Assembly (NCBI RefSeq): GCF_005943945.1
Contig: NZ_CP040710.1
Location: 693,001-757,000 of the forward strand
Source of the DNA: Aggregatimonas sangjinii
GTDB lineage: Bacteria > Bacteroidota > Bacteroidia > Flavobacteriales > Flavobacteriaceae
DNA length: 64,000 nucleotides
Reading direction: 5' to 3'
Shown: positions 31,022 through 40,003 of the stretch, in pieces
Numbering within the stretch: position 1 is the stretch's first letter
Layout: each line of letters opens with the position of its first letter
Made by a program: the position numbers and the translations under genes
Notes under the pieces: generated by a model
Told to the model about the DNA's origin: nothing
Database searches by the model: none
The model's input: the letters and a program-made list of their open reading frames with translations, nothing else

Positions 31022-32029
31022 ATGAAAAAATTTATCTTCATTATAATAGGATGTCTCTTGTGTTCCTGTGGCTCCTCTGAACCCAAAATAGTTCAAAACC
31101 AGCTTGTGGGTGCCGCCTTGGGTACCTCGTACAACATCATTTATCTGTCCGATAAAGAACTCGATTATCAAAAGGAAATCGATTCGGTATTCGCGGCTAT
31201 CAACCAATCGATGTCGACCTATATCCCCGATTCGGACATTGCAAAAATTAATGCTGGTGATACAACGGTTGTCGTCGATGCGATGTTCGAGGAAGTCTTT
31301 ACGCTATCTAAGGATATCCATACGAAGACCAAAGGGTATTTTGACCCTACGGTAGGGGTATTGGTAAACGCCTGGGGCTTTGGCCCAGGAAAGCAGTTGA
31401 AGATGGATAGTGTGCGTGTAGACAGTTTAATGCACTATGTCGGGTTTGATAAAGTAAAGTTAACACCGGGGAAGACCATCATAAAAGAGAATGTAAATGT
31501 TCATTTCGATTTTAACGCCATTGCGAAAGGCTATGCTATAGACCGTTTGGCAAAAATGCTCGATACCAAGGGCATTCAAAACTACCTTTTGGAAGTAGGC
31601 GGAGAGCTGGTAGCCAAAGGCGAAAATACCATCAAACAAAAACCATGGTCAGTGGGTATCGATGACCCACAAATTACTTTAGGCCGAAAAAGCAAATTGT
31701 TGATTTCTTTAAAGGATCGTGCGCTGGCTTCCTCGGGAAATTATAGAAAGTTCAGAGTGGATTCCGTGACCGGAAAAAGATATGTACATACAATCGATCC
31801 GAAGACGGGATTTACCAAAGGGGGCAATACTTTGGCCGCCAACGTGCTCGCAAGTGATTGTGCTACCGCCGATGCCTACGCCACGGCCTTTATGGCGATG
31901 GACTTGGACGAGACCCTTAAATTTCTTGCCAAACAGGAAGCGCTGGATGCGTACATTATCTACCTCGATCAAAAAGCGCAAACGCGGGAATATATGACCA
32001 AGGGGTTCAAGGAGCTGGTTAACAAATAG
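31022..32029 (+). CDS. apbE: FAD:protein FMN transferase
   Basis: ApbE transfers FMN from FAD to a threonine of target proteins in the periplasm, notably NqrB and NqrC. The 335-residue lipoprotein (signal MKKFIFIIIGCLLCSC) reads MSTYIPDSDIAKIN near residue 60, DPTVGVLVNAWGFGPG near 113, FDFNAIAKGYAIDRLA near 163, a GGELVAKG block and TIDPKTGFTKGG near 260. That is the complete family pattern, including the metal-binding region near ASDCATADAYATAFM. The setting just after nqr supports the substrate assignment. Confidence 0.95.
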   Translation: MKKFIFIIIGCLLCSCGSSEPKIVQNQLVGAALGTSYNIIYLSDKELDYQKEIDSVFAAINQSMSTYIPDSDIAKINAGDTTVVVDAMFEEVFTLSKDIHTKTKGYFDPTVGVLVNAWGFGPGKQLKMDSVRVDSLMHYVGFDKVKLTPGKTIIKENVNVHFDFNAIAKGYAIDRLAKMLDTKGIQNYLLEVGGELVAKGENTIKQKPWSVGIDDPQITLGRKSKLLISLKDRALASSGNYRKFRVDSVTGKRYVHTIDPKTGFTKGGNTLAANVLASDCATADAYATAFMAMDLDETLKFLAKQEALDAYIIYLDQKAQTREYMTKGFKELVNK

Positions 32030-32032
32030 CGG

Positions 32033-32797
32033 CTATTTGCGAACTAGTGGAATAATTTCACCGAGAGCCAAACGATACCTGTCGTTTTCTGCGGATGAAA
32101 GCGTAGCGGTATAATCAACTTCTTCAACCGCAAAGCCGATATTGCGGAGCTTTTCGAAATAATCCCGCCCATAGATGCGTACGTGATCGTACTGTCCGAA
32201 GATCTTGGTGCGTTCTTTTTTGTCGGTGATGGAATTGTCCTCGAAAGTATTTTCGCGGTTTAAGTCCTGCGGAATTTGGAAAATACCCCAGCCGCCTGGT
32301 TTCAATACCCGGTATAATTCCCGCATGGCCTGGGTATCGTCGGGAATATGCTCCAATACATGATTGCATAAAATTACGTCGTACGAATTATCCTCAAACG
32401 GAAGGTCACAGATATCAGCCCTAACATCTGCCAGCGGAGATAAGAGATCTGTTGTCGTATACGCTAGGTTCTTGAGCTTTCGAAATTTTTTATAGAATGC
32501 CTGTTCCGGGGCAAAGTGCAACACCTTAAGCGGTGCGGTAAAGAAATCGGTTTCGTTTTTCAGGTACAGCCATAAGAGCCGGTGCCGTTCCAAGGATAGG
32601 GTAGAGGGGGAGAGCACGTTTTCCCTGGGACTTTCATAGCCATAGGGTAAAAAACTATGAAAGCTTTTGCCGTCTATAGGATCGGTATATTTAGCACCCC
32701 TGTAATAAAGCGCAAATAGCGGACTGACCCAGTAGCTTAACTTAATAAGTAAGGGTCTGGGTACGAGGTTTAATATGAATTTGAATAGTCGTTTCAC
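32033..32797 (-). CDS. Class I SAM-dependent methyltransferase
   Basis: In this 254-residue protein a hydrophobic N-terminus (FKFILNLVPRPLLIKLSYWVSPLFALYY) precedes a Methyltransf_11-type domain. The domain reads VLHFAPEQAFYKKF near residue 92, DLPFEDNSYDVILCNHVLEHIPDD near 135 and ELYRVLKPGGWGIFQIP near 170. The SAM-binding glycine motif is replaced by FAPE, as in a subgroup of related Bacteroidota enzymes. The substrate is unknown. Its stop is 3 bp from that of apbE, on the opposite strand. Confidence 0.88.
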   Translation of the reverse strand: MKRLFKFILNLVPRPLLIKLSYWVSPLFALYYRGAKYTDPIDGKSFHSFLPYGYESPRENVLSPSTLSLERHRLLWLYLKNETDFFTAPLKVLHFAPEQAFYKKFRKLKNLAYTTTDLLSPLADVRADICDLPFEDNSYDVILCNHVLEHIPDDTQAMRELYRVLKPGGWGIFQIPQDLNRENTFEDNSITDKKERTKIFGQYDHVRIYGRDYFEKLRNIGFAVEEVDYTATLSSAENDRYRLALGEIIPLVRK

Positions 32798-32808
32798 ACG
32801 AGGTTGTT

Positions 32809-33262
32809 ACACAGAGTTTTACGGAGAAAAAAGAGGTTCACAGAGGTTTGTTTATAACTCTTTTAATTCCATTTTTTAATAGGGTTGTATGAAAGTTTAT
32901 TAATAGACCTAAATCGTAATTGCCTAATTTTAGATATGTCAAAATTTGCGCAAAGTGAACGTCCGTAAATCCTTCTACAGTTTTAAGTTCTAAAACTATT
33001 TTTTCCTCGACCAGCAGGTCAATACGGTATCCATGGTCTAATTTTACTTCTTTGTAAACAATGGGGAGGGCAACCTGTTTCCTAACTTTTAGACCTTTGC
33101 TGCGAAGTTCAAAATACAAACATTCCTGATATGCAGATTCCAATAGTCCAGGGCCAAGTGCCTTGTGTACCTCAATAGCTGCTCCAATTACTAACTTAGT
33201 GATTTCGTTATCCTCCATACTGCTCTGCGAAACTCTGCGCATTTCTCTGTGAAACTCTGTGT
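32809..33262. mobile_element. Inverted-repeat-bounded GxxExxY unit
   Basis: ACACAGAGTTT (32809-32819) and AAACTCTGTGT (33252-33262) are exact reverse complements. Similarity of the flanks continues inward for about 40 bp (CAGAG and GAAACTCTG blocks). Only the GxxExxY gene lies between. This suggests a small mobile or repeat-associated unit. No transposase is present, so mobility is inferred. Confidence 0.45.
32838..33218 (-). CDS. GxxExxY protein
   Basis: The 126-residue protein starts at MEDNEITKLVIGAAIEVHKALG; an ATG eight codons earlier falls in the flanking repeat and is less likely. The family signature LGPGLLESAYQECLYFEL gives G-x2-E-x2-Y. The nuclease-like core DHGYRIDLLVEEKIVLELKTVEG has the Asp, Glu and Lys of a PD-(D/E)xK-type fold. 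The family's function is not known. It is bracketed by inverted repeats and is unrelated to its neighbours. Confidence 0.92.
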   Translation of the reverse strand: MEDNEITKLVIGAAIEVHKALGPGLLESAYQECLYFELRSKGLKVRKQVALPIVYKEVKLDHGYRIDLLVEEKIVLELKTVEGFTDVHFAQILTYLKLGNYDLGLLINFHTTLLKNGIKRVINKPL

Positions 33263-33276
33263 ACTAAAACCCCAGC

Positions 33277-34080
33277 TTAGTTCCGAAACTCCTCCTCCTC
33301 ATCACTCTCTACCCCCAAGGCCTCATACACATATTTAAAGGTAGATAGCAGTTCGGGCTTCCCGTTTACTAAAGCCACGTTATGCTCAAAATGCGCGCTG
33401 GGTTTTCCGTCGGCGGTCAATATGGTCCAGCCGTCTTTAAGTTGCTTGATCCTTCGTGTGCCCATATTGGTCATTGGTTCGATGGCGACGACCATGCCCT
33501 CGATGAATTTTTTGCCACGCCCGCGTCGGCCGTAATTCGGCATTTCCGGGTCTTCGTGCATTTTACGCCCAAGGCCATGTCCGACCAATTCGCGTACCAC
33601 GCCATACCCATGTTCTTCGGTAAATTTTTGAATCGCATAGCCCACATCGCCCGTTCGGTTTCCGGCTTTAAACTCACGAATACCGACGTAAAGCGATTCC
33701 TTGGTGACATCCAATAGTTTTTGAACTTCAGAACTTACCGTACCGACGGCAAATGTATAGGCGTGGTCGCCATAAAAACCATTTTTCAATGCCCCGCAAT
33801 CAATTGATATGATATCACCCTCTACCAAAGGCGTATCATTGGGTATACCGTGCACCACTTGTGCATTCGGACTCATACAAAGCGAATTCGGGAAATCATA
33901 CAATCCTAAAAAACCGGGAACGGCACCATGGTCCCGTATAAAGGTTTCGGCGAGCTTGTCGAGTTGTAAGGTAGTAGCCCCAGGTTTCACTTCGCTGGCA
34001 AGCATGCCCAAGGTTTTGGATACGATCAACGCACTTTCGCGCATCAATTCGATTTCTTCAGCTGTTTTGGCTATAATCAT
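33277..34080 (-). CDS. map: Type I methionine aminopeptidase
   Basis: It removes the initiator methionine from new proteins. From MIIAKTAEEIELMRES, 7 bp after a TACCTTTG box, it has 267 residues; an upstream ATG at 34107 would place that promoter inside the gene. Metal ligands are visible: ISIDCGA (Asp), GDHAYTF (Asp), GHGLGRKMHEDP (His), AIEPM (Glu) and FEHNVAL (Glu). The C-terminus is an acidic tail (SDEEEEFRN). Confidence 0.96.
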   Translation of the reverse strand: MIIAKTAEEIELMRESALIVSKTLGMLASEVKPGATTLQLDKLAETFIRDHGAVPGFLGLYDFPNSLCMSPNAQVVHGIPNDTPLVEGDIISIDCGALKNGFYGDHAYTFAVGTVSSEVQKLLDVTKESLYVGIREFKAGNRTGDVGYAIQKFTEEHGYGVVRELVGHGLGRKMHEDPEMPNYGRRGRGKKFIEGMVVAIEPMTNMGTRRIKQLKDGWTILTADGKPSAHFEHNVALVNGKPELLSTFKYVYEALGVESDEEEEFRN

Positions 34081-34086
34081 AGGCGG

Positions 34087-34094
34087 CAAAGGTA
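34087..34094 (-). promoter_or_regulatory. -7 box of map
   Basis: TACCTTTG on the minus strand matches TAnnTTTG and lies only 6 bp before the ATG, implying a very short or absent leader. Confidence 0.45.
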
Positions 34095-34276
34095 AAACAT
34101 TTACCAAAAAATAGGTCTCATACTATTTTTATAAAACGGAATTAGGAAATCAGTTGCGAGTATTTGACTTGACACTTTGCTCAGTTCACATAGCTTCCGG
34201 CGCAACGCATAATGCGCATAACGAAATCCTTATAACAAAATCGGATTCTCAATCTTGTGGTATAATGATGTACTAG

Positions 34277-35794
34277 CTACACCAAAGCTTTTTGGGTCAT
34301 GGCTTCTGGTTGTGCAACGCCCATTAGTTTCAAGATGGTCGGGGCGATATCACCCAATACCCCGTCTGCGATTTCCTTAATATCGTTGTCTACAAGAATT
34401 AAGGGTACGGGGTTGGTGGTATGTGCCGTATTGGGGCTACCGTCAGGATTAATCATGGTATCGCAATTGCCATGGTCGGCGATGACGATAGTAGTATACC
34501 CGTTCTCCAACCCTGCCGTAATGACCGAATTCGCACAGCTGTCCACCACTTCGCAGGCTTTTATAGCCGCGTTCATATCACCGGTATGGCCCACCATGTC
34601 CGGATTGGCGAAATTGAGACAAACGAAATCCGCTTCACCTTTTTGAAGCTCAGGGATTATGGCATCCCTAATCTCGTAGGCGCTCATTTCGGGCTTTAAG
34701 TCGTAGGTCGCTACTTTAGGCGATGGACAGAGCAAACGTTGTTCCCCTTCGAAGGGAATCTCTCGTCCTCCGTTGAAAAAGAACGTAACATGTGGGTATT
34801 TTTCGGTTTCGGCAATACGGATTTGCTTCTTGCCCGCTTTGGATAAAACCTCTCCAAGGGTATCACTGATATTGTCCTTGTCATAAATGACGTGCACACC
34901 TTTATACGAGTCATCGTAATTGGTCATCGTCACATAGTACAGCTTCAGTTTACGCATGTCCTGTTCGGGCATGTCTTCCTGACTTAATACTTGGGTAAGT
35001 TCCCGCCCGCGATCGGTTCGAAAATTAAAGAACACGACCACATCGTCTTCTTCGATTTTTGCGACGGGAGAACTATCGGCATGGGTCATCACGATAGGTT
35101 TGATAAACTCATCGGTAATGCCCTCGTCGTAATTTTTTTGCATGGTAGCCGAAATATCCTTCGATTTTTCACCTACGCTGTTCACCAAAACATCGTAGGC
35201 AAGTTTTACCCGCTCCCAGCGTTTATCGCGGTCCATGGCAAAATATCTGCCGGTTACCGTGGCAAGTTGGGCCGGTTTATCGGTACAGAAATCAGTAAGT
35301 TCTTTTAAAAAACCGATACCGCTTTTCGGGTCAACATCCCGACCGTCGGTAAAGGCGTGTACGAACATGCGGTCCAGTCCAAAATCCGTACCGGCCTTGA
35401 TTAGACCTTGAATATGCGAAACATGGCTGTGTACCCCACCATTACTCAACAATCCCAAAAAATGCACGGGTTTTTTGTTATCCTTTGCATACTGGAAGGC
35501 ATTTTTAAGAACCGCTTCTTCTTTTAAGGTGTCCTCTTTGATGGCCAAATTGATTTTAGCCAAATCTTGGTAGACGATTCTACCGGCCCCGAGATTCATA
35601 TGCCCCACTTCACTGTTGCCCATTTGCCCTTCGGGAAGCCCTACGTTCATACCATCGGTAAGCAAATTGGCGTGACCGTATTTTTTATACAGGGAGTCTA
35701 CAAAGGGAGTATCGGCATTGGCTATCGCCGATACCTTGGGGTCGGGAGATGTACCCCAACCATCTAAAATCATCAGTATTACTTTCTTGTTCAT
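34277..35794 (-). CDS. gpmI: 2,3-bisphosphoglycerate-independent phosphoglycerate mutase
   Basis: It interconverts 3- and 2-phosphoglycerate in glycolysis with two Mn2+ ions. The 505-residue protein has the alkaline-phosphatase-type core: LMILDGWG with D11, MGNSEVGHMNLGAGR with the catalytic S61, VHAFTDGRDVDPKSG near residue 150, FNFRTDRGREL near 255, and the metal sites NPDMVGHTGD and IADHGNCD near 400-440. The length is typical. It is transcribed from its own promoter. Confidence 0.97.
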   Translation of the reverse strand: MNKKVILMILDGWGTSPDPKVSAIANADTPFVDSLYKKYGHANLLTDGMNVGLPEGQMGNSEVGHMNLGAGRIVYQDLAKINLAIKEDTLKEEAVLKNAFQYAKDNKKPVHFLGLLSNGGVHSHVSHIQGLIKAGTDFGLDRMFVHAFTDGRDVDPKSGIGFLKELTDFCTDKPAQLATVTGRYFAMDRDKRWERVKLAYDVLVNSVGEKSKDISATMQKNYDEGITDEFIKPIVMTHADSSPVAKIEEDDVVVFFNFRTDRGRELTQVLSQEDMPEQDMRKLKLYYVTMTNYDDSYKGVHVIYDKDNISDTLGEVLSKAGKKQIRIAETEKYPHVTFFFNGGREIPFEGEQRLLCPSPKVATYDLKPEMSAYEIRDAIIPELQKGEADFVCLNFANPDMVGHTGDMNAAIKACEVVDSCANSVITAGLENGYTTIVIADHGNCDTMINPDGSPNTAHTTNPVPLILVDNDIKEIADGVLGDIAPTILKLMGVAQPEAMTQKALV

Positions 35795-35814
35795 GCCAGA
35801 GCGGTATTTAAAAT

Positions 35815-35845
35815 CAAAAGTACTCCTCTTTGCTTAGTTATTCAA
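35815..35845 (-). promoter_or_regulatory. gpmI promoter
   Basis: On the minus strand TTG (35845-35843) and TACTTTTG (35822-35815) are separated by 20 bp, within the 17-23 bp spacing of Bacteroidota TTG/TAnnTTTG promoters. The box ends 20 bp before the ATG. Confidence 0.65.
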
Positions 35846-36124
35846 TGAACTCGTTTAAACTTTTTGTTAGCAAATCAAATCGCACCAATTCTAGAGGCTT
35901 GAATAGAGAATAAGGTTTCGTAGAGGTATTACAGGTGAAGATTTGAATATTTCTCCTAAGGTGCGAAACATGTTAAATCTGAGCCTTATCAAGCCCAGGA
36001 TTGTTAAACATTTGTGAATTAACGAATTAGATTGAAACAAAAACAAATAGCTACAGTCTATACTTATATAAGTATAATCTATTCATCAATCTACCTGTCG
36101 GTAGACAGGTCTAAATCATTCATC
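35823..36124. other. Divergent intergenic region gpmI / ankyrin gene
   Basis: About 300 bp, AT-rich. Apart from the gpmI promoter it contains an imperfect CTACCTGTC/GACAGGT palindrome near 36090-36110. No RNA gene or ORF with support was seen. Confidence 0.4.
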
Positions 36125-36511
36125 ATGAAAAAAGCAGTTTTAACTTGTGCCATTGCCTCGTTGGTAATGGTAACCGGCGCATTCGCAGCCAACGACACCG
36201 CATCAACACCTGTTGTTGAAATTACAAGCCCGATGGATTATGAACTCAATTCCTTTTGTAAGGCCATTATAGAGGGCGATATTGACACCGTTAAACGTTT
36301 GATTGCGCTTGGGGAAGATGTCAATCAAAAATCTTTGGGTAAAACCCCGGCTATTTATGCTGCCCGCCACAATAGGGCGGAAATTCTTCAGCTTCTTGTC
36401 GATAAAGGAGCTGATTTGAAAATACGATGTTTTAGGGGCTGGACGATTAAGAAGTATGCCAAACTCTCGAATGCCAAGGAGGCTTTAGCGATTATCGAGG
36501 CGAACTCCTGA
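36125..36511 (+). CDS. Exported ankyrin-repeat protein
   Basis: The ATG at 36125 gives a signal peptide (MKKAVLTCAIASLVMVTGAFA); a longer reading from 36032 hides it and is rejected. The 128-residue protein has two to three ankyrin repeats: FCKAIIEGDIDTVKRLIALGEDVN, TPAIYAARHNRAEILQLLVDKGADL and the degenerate IKKYAKLSNAKEALAIIE. Such periplasmic ankyrin proteins mediate protein contacts, but no partner is known. A terminator follows directly. Confidence 0.88.
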   Translation: MKKAVLTCAIASLVMVTGAFAANDTASTPVVEITSPMDYELNSFCKAIIEGDIDTVKRLIALGEDVNQKSLGKTPAIYAARHNRAEILQLLVDKGADLKIRCFRGWTIKKYAKLSNAKEALAIIEANS

Positions 36512-36530
36512 TGGACGTTTCAATTCACCA

Positions 36531-36564
36531 AAAAACCCATAACGTCTAGGTCATGGGTTTTTTT
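36531..36564 (+). terminator. Terminator of the ankyrin gene
   Basis: AAAACCCAT and ATGGGTTTT form the stem around a 12-nt loop, followed by more T. Confidence 0.85.
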
Positions 36565-36616
36565 CGTTATCTCTAGCTCTATATAGTGTTCAAGTAAAAG
36601 AGCGATGTCGACTTTT

Positions 36617-36784
36617 TTAGAATTGGAATCCAGTGAGGACTCTTTCGGTAAAGGCATAGATGGCCATAAAAATCATAAAGGCGGCAAATACCGAATAAGC
36701 CTTCAAAAAGATAACCGCTAGTGCGGGTTTGCATCCTTGAAAAGCTTCTGTGTACAAATTTCTAAAGTGTGATAGTGTTCCCAT
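36617..36784 (-). CDS. DUF6747-type small membrane protein
   Basis: The protein has 55 residues from MGTLSHFRNLYTEAFQG, with a hydrophobic helix (FAAFMIFMAIYAFTERVLTG) near the C-terminus. The pattern of a short amphipathic start, a KAYSVFAAF segment and a final TGFQF fits the small flavobacterial DUF6747 family as I remember it. An in-frame ATG 84 nt upstream adds an unlikely extension. It probably sits in the inner membrane. Function is unknown. Confidence 0.7.
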   Translation of the reverse strand: MGTLSHFRNLYTEAFQGCKPALAVIFLKAYSVFAAFMIFMAIYAFTERVLTGFQF

Positions 36785-36949
36785 TATAGTTTTATTTAAA
36801 GTGATTAAATTAAAGCTATAAGGGTTAAATCTGAGGCAATAAGATATTTGGGAACAACAAATGTACAAATTCTTGTCGAATCTTGCGTGCAGTTCATCGA
36901 AAAGACAGCAGGTCTCTTCGCAGTGTTCATTTTTAGAAGAGACGGCGTA

Positions 36950-37720
36950 CTACTGTTGATTGCTGTACTTCGCGATCGATTCCCGGATTTTTTCAATCCT
37001 ATTTTCGGGATCGGGATGCGTACTTTGAAATTCCGGAACACGGTTAGGTCCTGCAGCCGCTTTCAAGATTTCCATTACCCTGATCATCTCGTTGGGATCG
37101 TAGCCCGATTGTATCATAAAGAGCACCCCCAGATCGTCACTTTCAAGCTCATCGCCACGACCGTTCTTTAAGAGCGTGTTCTGCCCGATACCACCCACGA
37201 CATTACCGATATCTCCGGCACCGACGGTAGCTCCCATTGTAGCGGTCTTCCAAAAATTACTCTCTGCAATACGTTCCGCCGAATGCCTTCCGATGACATG
37301 GCCGATTTCATGGCCCAACACTCCTGCCAATTGTTCTTCGTTCAATTGGGAAAATAGGGCATAGGTTATAAAGCATTGCCCGCCCGGAAGGGCAAAGGCA
37401 TTGATGGTCTGATCGTCGGCCAGTAAATGAAAATCGTATTTATAGGGTGTCTCACGGGCAATACTATTGTTGACCAATTTATGGCCTACTTGGTCTACAA
37501 AAGCCTGCAATCGCTCGTCGGGGTACAGACCGCCGTGTTGTTGGGCCATTTCGGGCGCACTCTGAAGGCCGATCGCGATTTCTTGCTCTGCCGACATATT
37601 AATGTGCTGGGAACGACCCGTATAGGGGTTCTCCTCCGTATTATTGCATTTTTTGACCAAGGCAAAGCCGACAATGGCCACACCGATAAGAATTCGGATT
37701 TTCCAACTACTTCTTCTCAT
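36950..37720 (-). CDS. M48-family metallopeptidase
   Basis: This 256-residue protein has an N-terminal membrane/signal segment (ILIGVAIVGFALVKKC) with a possible lipobox cysteine at residue 25. The zinc-protease motif GHEIGHVIGRH lies at residues 136-146 and the third ligand is probably the Glu in GRGDELESDDLG near 190. PYTGRSQHINMSAEQEIAIG near the N-terminus is typical of periplasmic M48C enzymes (LoiP/BepA group), which act in envelope protein quality control. It is monocistronic. Confidence 0.93.
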   Translation of the reverse strand: MRRSSWKIRILIGVAIVGFALVKKCNNTEENPYTGRSQHINMSAEQEIAIGLQSAPEMAQQHGGLYPDERLQAFVDQVGHKLVNNSIARETPYKYDFHLLADDQTINAFALPGGQCFITYALFSQLNEEQLAGVLGHEIGHVIGRHSAERIAESNFWKTATMGATVGAGDIGNVVGGIGQNTLLKNGRGDELESDDLGVLFMIQSGYDPNEMIRVMEILKAAAGPNRVPEFQSTHPDPENRIEKIRESIAKYSNQQ

Positions 37721-37918
37721 AATCTAAAGCATTCTGTACGTGTGAATATACAAAAAGAGTTAGAGATTTTCCGGTAGTGCGTGATGCCTTCTGAAATTTG
37801 GGGTTAAAGCGAAGCATGCCACCCTTCGTTGACCATTCGAAGAGGCCAAGCAGAATATGAAAATGCCTTGCAATAAAGATTTGCGAAAAACGCAATCGAT
37901 TTATACTGAGCTGGACCT

Positions 37919-38653
37919 TTAAAGAAGTTCTGGATTGATATCCAAGATATTGTCTTTGATATAGCTGTTCAAAAAGCCGTTGGTAAAGTGTTCGGCCCCT
38001 TCAAATTCTTCGGCTTCCAGCAATTGAAGGATATTTTTGCTTCTGAATTGGGTTAGCATCGGTATCGATAAGGGGGCATAGCTGTAATGCCAGGGTTCGT
38101 ATTTAAAGCCTCTGCGACCTGGTGTATCGGTGTACACCAGATAAAAATCGAAGCTTTTCGAATTTTCGTCCATCCATTTTTTAAAATCTTCGTAGGGCTG
38201 CCCTGCACCGAATTTGGAAGGTACTAACACGTCGCCTTCTACTTTGCGGTAGCCATCAACGATATCGATATCGGTGCCCCAATGGTGTCGGCTGGTGCCG
38301 GGAATGGTGGAATATTCGATGATCTTATCGATGGCGGGCAAAGGCTCCATTCCGTCCTGTTCCGTATAGCGAATAAATTTTCGCTCCCAAATACCCTCTT
38401 GCCTATAAAAATTTCTGTAGCTCGATATGACCTTGATATCGATTCCGTCGCTGTACGCGGCTTTTTTCATTTCCACGAAAGCGTCATGTGCGGCTTTCCG
38501 AAGATTGATACCTTCACCGAAAAGTTTGATATCGGTTTTACCCATTAATTCTAAAATGGAGTATTCGGTCTGGTTGGAAAATGCCATCGTTGGCAAAACG
38601 CCCAAAGCCAATGCGCCTGTGCTACTTTTTTTGATGAAGGATCTTCTTTGCAT
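37919..38653 (-). CDS. M15-family D-Ala-D-Ala carboxypeptidase-like, Tat-exported
   Basis: This 244-residue peptidase starts MQRRSFIKKSSTGALALG, a twin-arginine signal, so it is exported folded. The VanY domain shows VISSYRNFYRQEGIWERKF near residue 75, SRHHWGTDIDIVDG with the first His and Asp zinc ligands near 125, and KYEPWHYSYAPL with the last His near 185. It probably trims peptidoglycan stem peptides. A TatA gene lies at 48177. Confidence 0.92.
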   Translation of the reverse strand: MQRRSFIKKSSTGALALGVLPTMAFSNQTEYSILELMGKTDIKLFGEGINLRKAAHDAFVEMKKAAYSDGIDIKVISSYRNFYRQEGIWERKFIRYTEQDGMEPLPAIDKIIEYSTIPGTSRHHWGTDIDIVDGYRKVEGDVLVPSKFGAGQPYEDFKKWMDENSKSFDFYLVYTDTPGRRGFKYEPWHYSYAPLSIPMLTQFRSKNILQLLEAEEFEGAEHFTNGFLNSYIKDNILDINPELL

Positions 38654-38842
38654 AATGCTGTTTCTTGTGGTTTCCTGTTCGGTTGCAATAATGTTGCCAA
38701 ATTACCAAAATATATTGCTATAACTCAAAATTAGCGATTTTAGTCTACGCCACGGGCTCGCTTTTGGTCAGAAAACCGGAACCAATGTACGCTTTCGGCA
38801 CCGATTCCCAAAGATAAACACAGGACCTGACACCTATCTCAA

Positions 38843-39997
38843 TTAAGGTCTCGGGGCGAGATATAGGAAACCTTGAAACTCCAGGTCTAGATCGTGTAGT
38901 TTGGCAACATAAAAATAGACACCGGAGGGTAGGCCCTCGTTTTCGCCCAAAACCACATTTCCTGTGGATGCAAGGCCATTGAATTCGTTGGTGTAGTTAT
39001 CTTTTTCGAAGACCTTTAACCCGAAACGATCAAAAACCTGTACCGTGTTGTTCGGCGATGCCTGCAGTTCCTCGATGACCAAGGTATCGTTGATTCCGTC
39101 GCCATTGGGTGTGACCAAGTAATTGTCCAAATCCAACACCTCTAAGGGCTGGCCGGCACCTCCAAAGGTGATGACCTCATAGTCGTTCGGGACAAAGGGC
39201 AAGGAGGTGGCAAAGCCCGCATCGAGGTCGCCCACCGCTTCGGCGCTGCCTAGGCTTACCCATTGGCCCGCAGCCTTGCTCCAACCGACTACGACGACCA
39301 CACTGGCATCATCGGTGATGGCCGCAATGTTGCTGGCTTCGTTCCAACTGATCTGTACGGTAGAGGGCACGCTGCCTTCCAACCGCCAAAATTCAGTGGT
39401 GCTGATTTCCCCCAGATCAATAGGCTTTTGTCCTGTATCAAAACTTTGGGCGAACGTAGACGGACTATTGGGGTCTTCGTTAAAATAGGCGCATCGGGCA
39501 AATTCGTTGCTGCTTTCCGAATTCAGGATCAAGGGGCGCAAGGCATCCGTAGTGCCAACCGGAAAGGTAAACACTTGCTTTTGGGTAATACTCGCATAGC
39601 CATCCACTTTGTTGGCGTCGCCTTCTCCTGCGCTAAACGCGTCTTGGATAAAGTTTAGCGTACTATTGGGGTCGTCCCGTGGCGTAAGCACATCACCCGA
39701 TATAAAATTCGCGTTATTGGTCAGGTTAACGGTCGTTCGTAAGACGGCAAAAAGCTGGGTCGCAAATTCCACGTCAAAAAAGGTCGGGGAGATGCTACCC
39801 TGAATATCCAGCGTATTCTCACTATAAAACCCTGCCAAACCTTGGTTTTCATCAAAGATACCGTCGTTGATCAAATCGGTATGAAACCCGATTTGTCCAT
39901 TTTCATGAATACGCAGGTTGCCCGAATTGTAGAGTGCTGTTTGGGCTTGGGTGAACCAGGCCATAAGAAATATCGATATGCGAAATAAATGTTTCAT
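38843..39997 (-). CDS. Surface protein with gliding/T9SS C-terminal sorting domain
   Basis: This 384-residue protein has a signal peptide ending MAWFTQAQ. The C-terminal 90 residues read DNYLVTPNGDGINDTLVIEE, VQVFDRFGLKVFEKDNYTNEF and LPSGVYFYVAKL, the type B T9SS sorting domain (gliding motility-associated C-terminal domain). Such proteins cross the outer membrane through the T9SS. The N-terminal part has no recognised fold. It follows the large repeat protein by 6 bp, so the two probably form one operon and act together at the surface. Confidence 0.9.
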   Translation of the reverse strand: MKHLFRISIFLMAWFTQAQTALYNSGNLRIHENGQIGFHTDLINDGIFDENQGLAGFYSENTLDIQGSISPTFFDVEFATQLFAVLRTTVNLTNNANFISGDVLTPRDDPNSTLNFIQDAFSAGEGDANKVDGYASITQKQVFTFPVGTTDALRPLILNSESSNEFARCAYFNEDPNSPSTFAQSFDTGQKPIDLGEISTTEFWRLEGSVPSTVQISWNEASNIAAITDDASVVVVVGWSKAAGQWVSLGSAEAVGDLDAGFATSLPFVPNDYEVITFGGAGQPLEVLDLDNYLVTPNGDGINDTLVIEELQASPNNTVQVFDRFGLKVFEKDNYTNEFNGLASTGNVVLGENEGLPSGVYFYVAKLHDLDLEFQGFLYLAPRP

Positions 39998-40003
39998 AAA
40001 GGA

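Noticed and set aside
37707-37895. Small minus-strand frame upstream of the M48 gene
   Set aside because: Overlaps the start of the M48 gene in another frame, with no motif or ribosome-binding context.
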